In this document: positions 31,033-41,370 of the stretch, one piece after another | How positions within the stretch are numbered: position 1 is the first letter of the stretch | Layout of the letters: every line of letters begins with the position of its first letter | Source: Moesziomyces globuligerus | Lineage: Eukaryota > Basidiomycota > Ustilaginomycetes > Ustilaginales > Ustilaginaceae | Direction: 5' to 3' | Assembly: GCA_030849465.1 (NCBI GenBank) | Contig: JARVLF010000016.1 | Coordinates: 434,001 to 498,000 of the forward strand | Length of the DNA: 64,000 bases | Position numbers and translations under genes: made by a program | Notes under the pieces: generated by a model | Databases searched by the model: none | Told to the model about the DNA's origin: nothing | Seen by the model: the letters and a program-made list of their open reading frames with translations, nothing else

Positions 31033-34000
31033 TTACTTCTTGAGCGTGCCCATGACACGGGCGGGCGTGGCCATCTCGATGTGGAAATCGTCGGCGGGGT
31101 GGCGGTAGAGACCCGCCTTGAGGCGCTTCTGGTCAATGTGGTGACCGATGAAGCCGATCGAGCGACCGAGCGTGAAGATGCCGTTGAGGAAGCCGTAGCT
31201 GAGGTAGTCGCGAGCCTCCTCGATGGTGAAGGCGCCCGAGTCGCGCAGCAGGTCGACGAAGCAGACAGCCAGGCAGCCGTCGACGTTGAGGATGAGCGTG
31301 TCCTTCTTGGCCGTCGTCACCTTCTCGACGGCGAGCGCGTAGTCGAGCATCTTGTGCGAAGGGAAGTTCTTGAGCACAAACTCCTTGACCACCTGCACAC
31401 GGTAGTCGGGGTTCGAGACCGACTTGATCTTGTGGCCGATACCGGGGATCAGCTTGTTGCCCTTGCGCATGCTGTCGACAAACTCGCGCGCAGTCATGCC
31501 GCGGTCAAAGGCGCCCGAGAACTCGGTCGCAGCATCGTCCAGCGCACCACCGAAGCGGTCACCGATGGTCAGCAGACCCGACACGAGCGACGAGATCAGG
31601 TCCTTGCCTGCACGCGACGTGATGATGGTGTTCATCGCACCCGACACGGCCGGACCGTGGTCGGCGGTGAGCATGAGCGCCATCTCGATGAACTTGGTGC
31701 AGTAGTCCGGCAGGCGGCGCTTGAACCACAGCAGCGAGATGACGCCGCCGATGCCCATGCCCGACTCGAACACCTCCGAGATCTTGACACCCGAGTACAT
31801 GAGCTCCGATCCACGCTCGTCCGAGATGGTCGAGATGAAGGCAGCGGGCTTGCGCACCATGCCGAGCTCCTGCGCCCACTTGTAGTCGACGGGGATGGCG
31901 GGAGCGGGGCGCTCGGGCTTGGGCACGACGGCGCCCTGGGCCACAAGCTTGTTGTACACCTCGCGGATCACCTGGGGCAGGTCCTCGAAGGTCTCGGGCA
32001 CGATGAAGCCAGCCGCCTTCATGGCAGCGTTCTTGGCCGAGGCGGTCTCCATGTCGCTGTTGGCCATGGAACCGGCGTGGCCGAACTGCACCTCGGTGGT
32101 GAACATCTTGGCGCAGGTGCCGATGGCCCAGGCGACGATGGGCTTCTTGATGATGCCCTTCTTGACAGCGTCAATGACACGGTACTCCTCGATACCGCCG
32201 ACCTCGCCGAGCAGCACGAGCATCTTGCACTCGGGGTCCTGCTCGTAGCGGAGCAGGTGGTCGATGAAGGTGGTGCCGGGGTATCGGTCACCGCCGATGG
32301 CGATACCCTCGTAGGTGCCGTTGGTGGTGATCGAGAGGATGTTGTTCAGCTCGTTCGACATACCACCCGACTTGGAGACGTAGCCGACCGAACCGGGGCG
32401 GTAGAGCTTCGAGGAGAGGATGTTGTCCATCATACCACCCGAGTTGCCGATACGGAAGCAGCCGGGCTTGATGCCACCGACGGTGGCGGGGCCGATGATC
32501 AGCACACCGGCCTTCTCGGCACGGTGGAGGATCTCCCTAGCGTGACGCTCGGGCACGCCCTCGGCGATCAGAGCCAGAGCGCGGATCTGGGGGCAGTCGA
32601 GCACCTCGAGCGTCGACGAGTAGACGGATCGGCTCGAGGCGAAGTTGACCACGACGTCGGCGTCGGGGTGCTTGGCGACGGCCTCCTTGATGCTGGTGTA
32701 GACGGGCAGCAGCGTCTCTTTGGTGCCCCAATAGAACTTCTGGATGTGGTGACCACCGAAGGGGTAGATCATGGCAGCCACCGAGGGGGTCTGACGGCCG
32801 CACGAGAAGTCGAAGTCGAGCATGCCCTGGATGGCACGGGGCTGAAGACCGAAGACGAGCGAGCGGGTGTTGGCGTCGAAGGGACGGTAGGCGGGGCGAT
32901 TGCCAGCGGCGGCGGCGCCGAAGTGGACGATCTGGTCCTGGGGCTGAACGCGCTCGCCGGTGGCGTGGTCGACGGTGCCGATGGCCTTGTCCTCGGCCTT
33001 GGCGCCGTTGGCGCCGCCGTGGACGGGGGTCTGCGCGCCCGAGGGGAGGGTGTTCTGCTGCTGGGAAGCGAGGGTGACCTCCTCGAAGGTCTTGACACCG
33101 AGAGCGAGGGGCACGATGTCGGTGATGTGGGTCTCGGGGCCGAAGACCTGGATCTCGACGCCGAGGTCCTCACCGAGGAGGCGCATGGCCTTGAGACCCT
33201 CCTGGTAGTTGGGGCCACCGCGGCGGACAAAGATGCGGACGCCGTGCTTGGCGAGCGCCAGCTTGTATTCCTTGAGGGCACGGATGATACCCTTGAAGGT
33301 GGAGGCGACGTTGGTGAAGTTGGCGATACCACCACCGATGATGAGGAGCTTGCCCTGGGGGTTGACCTCGCCGCGGGTCATGAGATCGAGCAGGGTCTTG
33401 GCGTACTCGAAGGTCTGGCCCTCGGAAGGAGCACCCGAGTACTCACCGTAGTTGGCGAGCTCGTGGGCGTAGCCGTGGGCGGCGATGGCGTCCGAGTAGA
33501 CGACCGAGGCACCACCACCGGCGACCATGGTCCAGATGCGGCCAGTGGCGTTGAGGACGGTGAGCTTGAGCGAGGCGCCGGTACCAGCGTCGAGCTTGGC
33601 GATGTAGGCCTCCTCCTTGGTCAGGTCACGGCCGAAGGGAGCGGGCCAGTACATGGGCGGGCCACGGTCCTCGCCCTTGAGGCCGACAGCACCAGCGGCG
33701 GTGCCCATGTAGATGGAAGGGTCACGGGCGATGGCCCACTTGGGACCGCAAATGAAGTCGGCGGTCTGGTCGAGCTTGGCAGCCATGTCGAGGTAGGCGA
33801 TCTGGCCGTCGTCGGTGGCGACGAGCGGGTTGATCTCGAGGTAGGCAAAGTGGAGGTCGACGTAGACCGAGTAGAGGCGGATGAGGAAGTCGGTGAGGAC
33901 CTCGCGCTTGGCGGCGGGAACACCGGTGAGGAGGGTGGAGGTCCAGGCCTCGCGCTTGGGGAAAGGAGCGGCGGGGTCGGCGGGGATGAGGAGCTTGAGC

Positions 34001-34739
34001 GCCTTGGCGTCGACATCGCCGACGTCGACACCACCCTCGTGGGTGAAGAGGATCCAGTCACCCTCTCGCGCCGAGTTGATGCAGACGTAGAACTCGGTGT
34101 CGGCGGGGTGAGGGCAGAAGGGCTCGACAATGAAGTTGTTGAGGGTGCCGGTGACCGACTCGACCTTCTGGGCCTTGCCGGCGCGCTCCTGGATCCAGGT
34201 CTTGGCGTCAGCCCAGTCCGAGTTGAGCTTGAGGAGGCCAGCCTTTCCACGGCGCTTGATCAGCTGGTCTGGCTTGGCGACGAGCTTGGTCGACTGGACC
34301 CATGCTGGGAGCTGCGACTCGTCTGTGATGGTGTTGGTGGTGGGGTCCCAGGCGATCTGGGCGACCTTGGGCGCCGGGGCGACAAAGTCGGCGTTGACCT
34401 TGAGGTCAGCGTGAGCAAGGGGCGATCGAGGCAGCCAGTAGTTGACCAGGAGCTTGGCATCGAACTCTCGGATAGCTGCGAGTGGTGTGAAATCGGCAAG
34501 CAAAAAGGGGCACGGAAGCCGGCAACGTTGTCAGTTTCGGTCTCCTCGCCGGATCCGCGGTCGCCTTCTGCAAGAGCAAGCTTGCCAAGCAGCTCCAGCG
34601 CCGCTGCTTCGCAACGACGCTCGAAGCCGCCAAATGCGCAGCTTGGACTGTCATTTTGACACCCAGTTTCCTGGCGCTTTGAGCGGCGTCATTGGAGCTG
34701 CAGTTGCGGACTTCGATTCGACTTACCCTTGGACGACAT
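31033..34739 (-). CDS. ACL1: ATP-citrate lyase (single-polypeptide form)
   Basis: 1151 residues from a 13-nt exon 1 (34727-34739, MSSK plus one base) and exon 2 (31033-34475). Splicing gives MSSKAIREFDAKLL, matching family N-termini, whereas the unspliced frame starts with unrelated residues. The enzyme makes cytosolic acetyl-CoA and oxaloacetate from citrate, CoA and ATP for lipid synthesis. The N-terminal half is the ATP-grasp/succinyl-CoA-synthetase-like part; the phosphohistidine loop is EVQFGHAG with H804. The C-terminal part is citrate-synthase-like (PGIGHKIKSVSNPD, CLAVCFVDLL). A linker at about 470-510 is low in conservation. The fused form is usual in animals and basidiomycetes, whereas ascomycetes normally have two genes. 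Codon use is strongly biased, as expected for high expression. Confidence 0.96.
34476..34726 (-). other. Intron 1 of ACL1 (251 nt)
   Basis: Donor GTAAGT directly follows AAGG and acceptor CTCGCAG precedes CTATCCGAG. It is three to four times longer than the other introns in this window (65-85 nt) and begins only 13 nt after the start codon, so it sits effectively in the leader, where regulatory introns are often found. Confidence 0.85.
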
Positions 34740-37259
34740 GTTGAGCGATCGAGGTGTGAGGTGTGCGTTTTCGACGAAAAGTTGTTTTTCAAAGTTGGCA
34801 GCGAAGCTGAGATGCGTGTGCGAACGACGTTGATTCGTGCACGAAGGAAGGGGAGCGATGCGCGGCGACGGTGAGTAAAGGCTAGATACTCAAGGCGACG
34901 GTGTTCGCGAGGTGATGGGATGGACGGTCAGGAAGAGAGAGCGCGCAAGTGAGAAGAAGCAGCGGATGGAGGAAGTGCCGGTGGGAGCGGGACGGCGATG
35001 ATGGTGATGGAGCGAAGGAGAGAAGCAAGCCAGACGGCCAAATACCACTTGAAGGGCGAGGGCGGTCACGCACAGGCTTCCGCGCCAACACCCGTCATCA
35101 GCGCGGATTGGGGGTCTGAGCGTTTCGCACCCGGCGAGGCGAGGCGCTCCTCACACGCATGGCTCTGGCTCGCGGCCGTTGGCCGAGCTGCCCAACTTCG
35201 ACAAAAGGACGAGGTCTGGCGACGCAGCGACGCAGCCCACGCACGCAGCCACGCACGCAGCCACAGCCGGATCAGTGGCCAACGAGATTCCTCGAGGCGC
35301 AGCTCGAGCGTGTAGCAAAGTCGATGCGCAGGCGGATTCGAGTCGAGCCGGGACGACCCAACAAGCAGGTGAGGGCAGCTGCTGCTGCCCCCAAGTGCCG
35401 AGTCGAAAAAAAGAAAAGCGAGAAAGCGCGAGCGAACGCTTTCTTCCGTGCAGGGCGAGCTCACGCCTGCCCAACCCAATGCAGCAGACCAACACTTTTT
35501 TTGGCGCGTGCACCCTGCCAGCTCGCTTGCGTTGTGCAGAGTGGCGACCCTGTTTCTCGAGCCAGCCCAGCCGGGTCGCGACGTTCGGAAAGCGTTGGAA
35601 AATTTGGTGCAGCGACGGCGCTCTACGCTCAGGCCTCGCATGGCACCAACAACTTCCGACACTGCCCCAAGGCTGCGGACAGTCACGAGATGGAAGAATT
35701 TCCTAGAAAATTAATCTTGGCCGTGCTTGGGATTTCCAAAAAGTCTCAGAAAGAGCTTGGCTTGAGCGCAACCACGCAACGTCGCTGCACCGTCGACTTG
35801 CAGAGCCAGCCAGCTACCGTAGCTCCCACCAAAGAGAAATCCAAATTTCCAGTAAAGCCAAATTTGGGACGAGCTCCGAATCGATGCGACGCAACCACAT
35901 GATCAAGCTCCTCTGGCCCTCTGAGCCAGTTCGGAAGGGTGCCTGGCTCTCGACGTCGAAAGCGAGCCCTTTTCTTTTCAAGCGCCATCTGTTTGTTTCT
36001 TCCTGCCCGAGCCCACGGCTCGCTGCAGAGAGAGGCGAACTCACGCAGACCGGCCGGGTCCGTGTCTGCAAGCAGGCCTCTGACCCGCCGTGCATGCTCT
36101 CCCCAACGAGCCAACCGGTGCCATGAGCGCTTGCGATTCTGCCCGGTGGCAGCAGCGCTTGCTGCAGCCTGCATCCGCCGTCCTCGACGGCCGTCCAATG
36201 GCCGGCCACGGAAGTCCACCTCGTCCGAGACCGAGGTGGCCTGATCTGCGCCGCATCATGCAGACGAGCCGTCGCGGTCCGCGTTGGCAAAGGCCTCCCA
36301 GCGAGTGCGACCGCCGTTCAACATCCCCCTGCTCTTTGTATGGCGAACTCGAGTGCGCGATCGTCTCGATGCTTGGCCTGGGTTCTTGGCCTTGTGAATG
36401 CCGGCCCTTGGCGTCCTGAGAGCCGCAAGCGAGTCAGCTAGGCTGACCTTCCACGCGTGCGTGAAAAAAAAATCAAAAGCATCCTGTACCGGTCCCGCGA
36501 GCGAGTCCACCCGAAGGCGCTCTTGCAGCCGGGCAGGCTGGCTTGCAGGCGAGTACTCTAGACGTGTCGTGGATCTTTGTCGGATCGACGCGAGACACGC
36601 CCATGCAGCGCGACTGACGCCAGCTAGGCCAGCGCAGATTTTGGGGATGATCGCAAGCCTCTCTCAAGTTTCTTTGGGAGTAGGAGAAAATTTAAATAAA
36701 GTAAAAAATAAAAGTAAAAAATAAATAAATTCGGAACCACTCCAAAGGGCACATATCGATGCAAGAAGCCGTTCTCTCCCGCGGTGGTCCTTCCGGTTCA
36801 CGCAGATGCAGGCCGACACCTGTCGAGACATGATGATCCCGGTATGATTGAGCTGTCTCAGTTGTACCGAATACGATGGTGGAATGGCCCGAGTTGGTAG
36901 CCTCGTCGCAAGCCGACGACTTGAGAGAAAGTGTCGAGGCGATGGCATCCGATTTCTGTTGGGGGTTGCTGTCTGGACGAGACGAAAATCTCCGCTGCAC
37001 AACGCACGCGTGTGCGATACGCCCGCTGGCGCGACTCGGGTCCTTCAGCCTAAGATCGATTTCCAATCGATACAGCCGTCGCTCGATCGCACTTCGTCGA
37101 ACGACGGCAGTGGTGGTCTAACACTACCGACGGTGAATTCGGTCTCGGAAATCGGGCTTGGCTGCGCTGTTCCCTGGCGTGTGGAAGAAGTGCATGACGA
37201 CGCCGAGACCAACACTTTTGCCTCCACACCTTTGCAGCACAACGTCAAGTCTCTGTACC
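34740..37259. promoter_or_regulatory. Long divergent intergenic region, ACL1 / proteasome chaperone gene
   Basis: 2.5 kb between two divergent starts. It must contain the ACL1 promoter next to 34740 and that of the chaperone gene near 37200. The middle has many mutually overlapping ORFs of 60-250 codons without domains. Two local features stand out: a C/G-rich CGCAGC-type imperfect repeat around 35220-35270 and an AT-rich island at 36685-36731. No tRNA or transposon remnant was recognised. Confidence 0.45.
36685..36731. other. AT-rich island in GC-rich DNA
   Basis: 47 nt containing only two G and otherwise A or T, with repeated TAAAA and AAATAA units, lie inside a region of about 55-60% GC. 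This could be a DNA-unwinding/replication-origin-like element, a nucleosome-excluding tract or the A-rich remnant of an old insertion. The sequence alone does not decide. Confidence 0.6.
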
Positions 37260-37796
37260 ATGGCGTCGCCATCCATTGCCGCTCCTCATATCGAGGTGAC
37301 AAAAGTCAGCTCCTCGTCACCCGTGCTACCGACACGCACAGTCACGGAGACCATCGGCGGTGTATCGACCACCGTCATCACGCAGGGGTTTGCGGACCGC
37401 ATCATGATCACCATCACCCAGCTCAACAAGTTCGGCTGCATCTACCAGGCAACCACCTCCTCCAGCCCTGCCGATCCATTCAACCGACCTCCAGCCACGG
37501 AATCTGCCCTGCCACCGCCACTGCCAACCACGTCGGTCACCAAACTCGTCGGCACCGAACCCACGCCCGCACACGCGGCCCTCTACCACCTCTACATCTC
37601 CCAGCTCGCCAGCATCGTCAACCACACCGCCCCCACAGACCCACGCCCCCTCATCGTCACCCTCGCCCTCAAAGCCACTCCGTCCCACAATGCGCCGCCT
37701 CATGAGGAGGACGACGATGACCTCATGGCAAGCGAGGCAGAGCGCACCCGGTTCATCGCAGTCATGCAGCTCGTCCGCACCTGCGCTGTCTGGTAA
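37260..37796 (+). CDS. Proteasome assembly chaperone 3-like protein
   Basis: 178 residues from the ATG at 37260 (context TACC-ATG). The N-terminal part contains the PAC3/Poc3-type core: a TRTVTETIGGVSTTV strand pair, then FADRIMITITQLNKFGCIYQA, which aligns by eye with the strand-turn-strand of PSMG3 proteins. A Pro-rich linker and a C-terminal helix (ERTRFIAVMQLVRTC) follow. Family members act as a heterodimer with Poc4/PAC4 to help assemble the 20S proteasome alpha ring in the cytoplasm. The match is by pattern only and the family is poorly conserved, so some doubt remains. It converges with NBS1, 56 nt apart. Confidence 0.65.
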   Translation: MASPSIAAPHIEVTKVSSSSPVLPTRTVTETIGGVSTTVITQGFADRIMITITQLNKFGCIYQATTSSSPADPFNRPPATESALPPPLPTTSVTKLVGTEPTPAHAALYHLYISQLASIVNHTAPTDPRPLIVTLALKATPSHNAPPHEEDDDDLMASEAERTRFIAVMQLVRTCAVW

Positions 37797-37852
37797 TACA
37801 TATTTGATACCCAAGGTTGAAACAGCAGCGTCCACAAGTGACGCTAAGATGA

Positions 37853-40852
37853 TCAGAAGGCCTTCCGGCGCGAGCGACCGGATGCGGGAGCAGGCATCTC
37901 TCGCCTGCGGCGGGTGGACGAGCTACGTCCAAAGCCGGCAAAGTTGCCGTCGTCGTCCTCGTCTTCAGAGTCGTCGTCGTCGTCGATCAGCACAGCCGAC
38001 GACGTCGTTCTGGCCACCTTGGTCGCAGCTCTCGGCGTAGCACGGGTGGGCGGAGCAGACTCGTCGTCGCTATCGTCGACCAGCGCTGCAGGGCGCTTCC
38101 TGGCGCGCGCCTGCGCTGCTGTCTGCGAAGGTCGACCGTGCCGTCGGTGCAGCATCGTCGTCATGTCCGCCTCGTCGCCCGACTCCATCTCATCGAGATC
38201 ATCCAGGCCCAGATCGACCGAGGCACCCTCGACCGAGGCCGGATCCAGCGCGACTCTCGTCTTGCCCTGGCTCCGGCCTGCCGTCTCGGCATCCTTCTCC
38301 CAGTAGGCGGCGCCGAGGCCGTAGTCGTTGCTCTCTGGCAGCATCAGCGCCACCTGCGGCCGCGTCACAGACACCTCTGCACCCGCCTCCGCTTTGCGCC
38401 TGAATTTCTTGAAGTTCGGGCCCGCCTTGGCCGTCGCCGCTGGCTGGGCAGCAGCGGTTTGTCGTTGGCGGACTAGGGGCACGAAGTCGACCTGGACAAA
38501 GTTGCCGCGCACGTGGATGCGCAGCTCCTCCTCCGCCATGCGCTTGAATGCCTCGTAGTCCTCATCGACTGCGCCCGCCTGCGATGCAGATGAGGACTGC
38601 GCGGTGCGTGCTGAGCGCGAGACGTGTCGGTCGATCGGGCCCGAGGAGGCCTTTGTCTTGGCGATGTGCAGCCGGTCAAAGTCAGCATCAAAGTCGTCGA
38701 TTCCGCCCCCTTGGGCGCGCTGCGTGCTGAGCGCCGCCAGGAACTGCGGCTCCGTATCCGGCTGGGCACCTTCAGGGAGCCCCGGCGCGGCGTGCGCTTC
38801 ATCGCGGACAACACGGGTTGGCTCCGGTGCCGGCTCGGGATCGGCAACCGCTTCGGTGCGTGTCCGCTTCTGAGCCCGGCTGCCTTCGACCGCCGGCGGC
38901 GGCGACTTCCTCTTGCCCGCGTCGGCCGACCCACGTTGACTGGCATCTTGCAAATCAGAGATCGACTGCGTCTGCACCCTGTCCTCCTCGTCCAGGTCCA
39001 TCCTGTAACGTCGGCTGCGCGGCACCGTAGAAGCGGCCGCGGCTGCAGCCGCGGCCTTTGTGCCGGGCGATTCGCGAGGGTCGCCAGATGCGTGGGCCTC
39101 GCCGCCACTGTTTCCTGCCGCGTCCGCCGAGTCTAAGATGGCATCGAAGATGTCGGAGCGGCGAGAAGCGGTGCGACTGGCGCCTGTGCGTCGCGTCAGC
39201 CCGCTTCTGGCTGAGCGCGAGAGCTGCGAGGCGCCCTGCGACTGGAAGGAACCAACATTGTCGGCGCTGATTGAACTTCCCCCAGCATCATCAAGTTGGG
39301 CCGCTGCGTCCACTGCGGCCACGGCTGTGGTGTGTGAGCCTGCATCTTCGACTTCGAGTGCCGGCTTGCGTGTGCGGCGAGTGAGCGGTCTCCTTTGCGC
39401 TTCGGTAGCAGCCTCTGCGGACGGCACGTCGATCGGCATGGGCTCGGCCGTGACCTGGACGGGATCCGCTGCTGCTGCCGCTGCTGTCGACGGCGCGCGT
39501 GCTGCCGCTGGGGAAGATGGCCGTCGGCTGATCGCATCAGCTTGATGCGTCTCCTCTCTAGCTTGCGACGCGTCGGCCGCTCTAGGCGGAGGAGAGGAGG
39601 CGGTAGGAGCGGCAAGGGTCATGGATGTATCCTCCTCGTCGGCAGCGTTCGGAATGACGTTGAGGTTGACGCGGACGTCGGCTGTGAGCACGGCGCCAGT
39701 GAGTGTATGAAAGCCCGAGGGCATCGCGATGCGGAGATTGCTGCACGCGATGGCGCAAGCTTTCCGCCACGGCGCATCACTATGCTCGCTGCCGGCGAGG
39801 ACGACGAGCCCATCATCGGGCGCCTCGCTGCGTGCTTGCGGCCCGCTGTTGCGCCAGTAGGAGAGTGCGCTGTTCTTGTAGGGCATCAGAAGCTGGGCAA
39901 AGTCGGCTTTGGACTCGAGCTTTTCCGCGAGCGGATTGTGTACGAAGATGTGCGCGCCGGCGGTGGTGAGGATGTTCTTGTAGATGGCCATTTCGGCTTG
40001 ATCGGTGGGCAGCGCGAAGAAGACGCAGGTGGTGCCTTTGAGCATGTAGGTGCGACGCTGGTCGGGGAGAAGCTTGGTGGGTGAGCTGATCAGCTCGCTC
40101 AGCTCTCCTGCATCGACATTTGGCAGGTAGGAGTCAGGCTTAAGATCGTCGAAGGACGTTTCGAGGGAGGCCGGATCGTGGCGAGGCAGATCGGCCCTGC
40201 GAAAGAGCTCGTGGAAGTAGTCGATGGACACGAGGGGAGCCGCTTCGAGCAGAGCGCAGAGGACGGATTCGGTGGAGTTGACCTGTGCCAGACACAGATG
40301 CGTGTATCCATGCTTCCAGCGCGACTTGGCGGGTGAAAGATGGATGCCGAGCTGGAGCGCCTGCTTCCTGAGAGGTGCGATGGCAGTCTCCTTGATGCGT
40401 GCAGCGAAGCAGACGGCCAAAGGGCGCCAGACGAGGCGGAGGGAGATGGTGGTGGTGAGTGCGAAGGAGTCGCCGTGTTCAAGTGTGTGCTGCTGGTCGA
40501 GGGGCACATGCACCTCGATGGGGTCTGCAGCCTGGGCGGTGCTGGGCGAGGCGGGCTGCTTGGTCACGGTAAAGGTCTTTCTGCTCTTGTTGGCCACGAA
40601 GCGGATGGTGACGCGTGGGCGAAGGGCAACATCGGTATGGAATGCAAGCGGATCGGTGACGGCAGCTATGCGGGCTTCGACGGACTGTGCGGGAGCGACG
40701 GCGATGTGGCAGGAGGTGCGCGAAACGAACTTGCTGTCGACGACAATGTCGGCGGGGATCTTGCGGCCGAGGGCGTAGGTCTCGCCGCACTTGAGCAGCT
40801 TGCTCAGCTCATGGCGGCTGTCCTCCGCGAAGCGACCTTGGAGCAGCCACAT
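37853..40852 (-). CDS. NBS1: Nibrin / NBS1, MRN-complex subunit
   Basis: 999 residues from ATG 40852. The frame is open 144 codons upstream, but NBS1 proteins start with an MW-type FHA strand and MWLLQ fits. The FHA domain (1 to about 120) has GRK at 29-31 and SRTSCH at 44-49. BRCT-like sequence follows at about 145-340 (tandem arrangement inferred). The long middle is Ala/Ser-rich. Near the C-terminus is the MRE11-binding motif NFKKFRRK (813-820). The tail is a strongly acidic run followed by NFAGFGR (970-976) and a basic end, like the Tel1/ATM-recruiting tails of Xrs2 and Nbs1. NBS1 carries Mre11-Rad50 into the nucleus and recruits Tel1 and CtIP/Sae2-type partners to double-strand breaks. 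Sequence between the domains is poorly conserved, so the identification rests on domain order and the two end motifs. Confidence 0.88.
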   Translation of the reverse strand: MWLLQGRFAEDSRHELSKLLKCGETYALGRKIPADIVVDSKFVSRTSCHIAVAPAQSVEARIAAVTDPLAFHTDVALRPRVTIRFVANKSRKTFTVTKQPASPSTAQAADPIEVHVPLDQQHTLEHGDSFALTTTISLRLVWRPLAVCFAARIKETAIAPLRKQALQLGIHLSPAKSRWKHGYTHLCLAQVNSTESVLCALLEAAPLVSIDYFHELFRRADLPRHDPASLETSFDDLKPDSYLPNVDAGELSELISSPTKLLPDQRRTYMLKGTTCVFFALPTDQAEMAIYKNILTTAGAHIFVHNPLAEKLESKADFAQLLMPYKNSALSYWRNSGPQARSEAPDDGLVVLAGSEHSDAPWRKACAIACSNLRIAMPSGFHTLTGAVLTADVRVNLNVIPNAADEEDTSMTLAAPTASSPPPRAADASQAREETHQADAISRRPSSPAAARAPSTAAAAAADPVQVTAEPMPIDVPSAEAATEAQRRPLTRRTRKPALEVEDAGSHTTAVAAVDAAAQLDDAGGSSISADNVGSFQSQGASQLSRSARSGLTRRTGASRTASRRSDIFDAILDSADAAGNSGGEAHASGDPRESPGTKAAAAAAAASTVPRSRRYRMDLDEEDRVQTQSISDLQDASQRGSADAGKRKSPPPAVEGSRAQKRTRTEAVADPEPAPEPTRVVRDEAHAAPGLPEGAQPDTEPQFLAALSTQRAQGGGIDDFDADFDRLHIAKTKASSGPIDRHVSRSARTAQSSSASQAGAVDEDYEAFKRMAEEELRIHVRGNFVQVDFVPLVRQRQTAAAQPAATAKAGPNFKKFRRKAEAGAEVSVTRPQVALMLPESNDYGLGAAYWEKDAETAGRSQGKTRVALDPASVEGASVDLGLDDLDEMESGDEADMTTMLHRRHGRPSQTAAQARARKRPAALVDDSDDESAPPTRATPRAATKVARTTSSAVLIDDDDDSEDEDDDGNFAGFGRSSSTRRRREMPAPASGRSRRKAF

Positions 40853-41370
40853 GGAGCCGGTCGATGTCTTGAGGCCATGTGTCGAAGAGAGACTGGGCGG
40901 TGATGAGATCTTGACAAGAAGACTGAGCCATGGCCACGCCTGGACCCTTTGCAGGTGTGTTACTTTTACCAGTCGTATGTGGAGTAGATAGCCCGATCTG
41001 GGGCAGATGGCGATTCCGATGCGTCTGGCCGATGCGACGCCGCTCGAGCCAAGGCCAGCAGCGGTGGAAGGAAAGGCAGCGAGCGAGCTGAACGATCCAA
41101 AGGCGCGGGCGGGCCAGGCCAAGTGCGAAGTGCGAAGTGCGAAGTGCGAAATTCCACGCGCCGTGGCAGCCGAGGCCGAGACGCAGTGCAGCAGCATGAG
41201 TGAGAGACAGCGAGACACAGAGAGTGAGAGGAACACGCATGCTCTCTCACCTCTCTCCCTCAGGCACGCGGAGAGCACCCACACGCAGCCCTCTCTTCAA
41301 AGATCAACATCCGGACCAGACTCGGCCTGCGTGAAGCCTCCTATCTCTACCCTTCGGCGACGACGTCGGC
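40853..41370. promoter_or_regulatory. Divergent promoter region, NBS1 / VHS-GAT gene
   Basis: 518 nt between two divergent starts. It contains a 7-nt tandem repeat (41121-41148) and a following GA-rich segment (about 41195-41250). No gene is supported. Confidence 0.5.
41121..41148. repeat. (AAGTGCG)4 tandem repeat
   Basis: Four perfect copies of AAGTGCG lie head to tail in the NBS1/VHS-GAT divergent promoter. A 7-nt period is non-coding in character. Confidence 0.85.

Noticed and set aside
30919..34659. 1246-codon plus-strand ORF
   Set aside because: Antisense shadow of ACL1 in the aligned frame; Val/Gly/Asp/Glu-rich low-complexity translation.
40853..41284. 144-codon N-terminal extension of the NBS1 frame
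   Set aside because: FHA domains of NBS1 begin right at the MW start; the upstream part is Cys/Leu/Ser-rich leader sequence and would overlap the divergent promoter.
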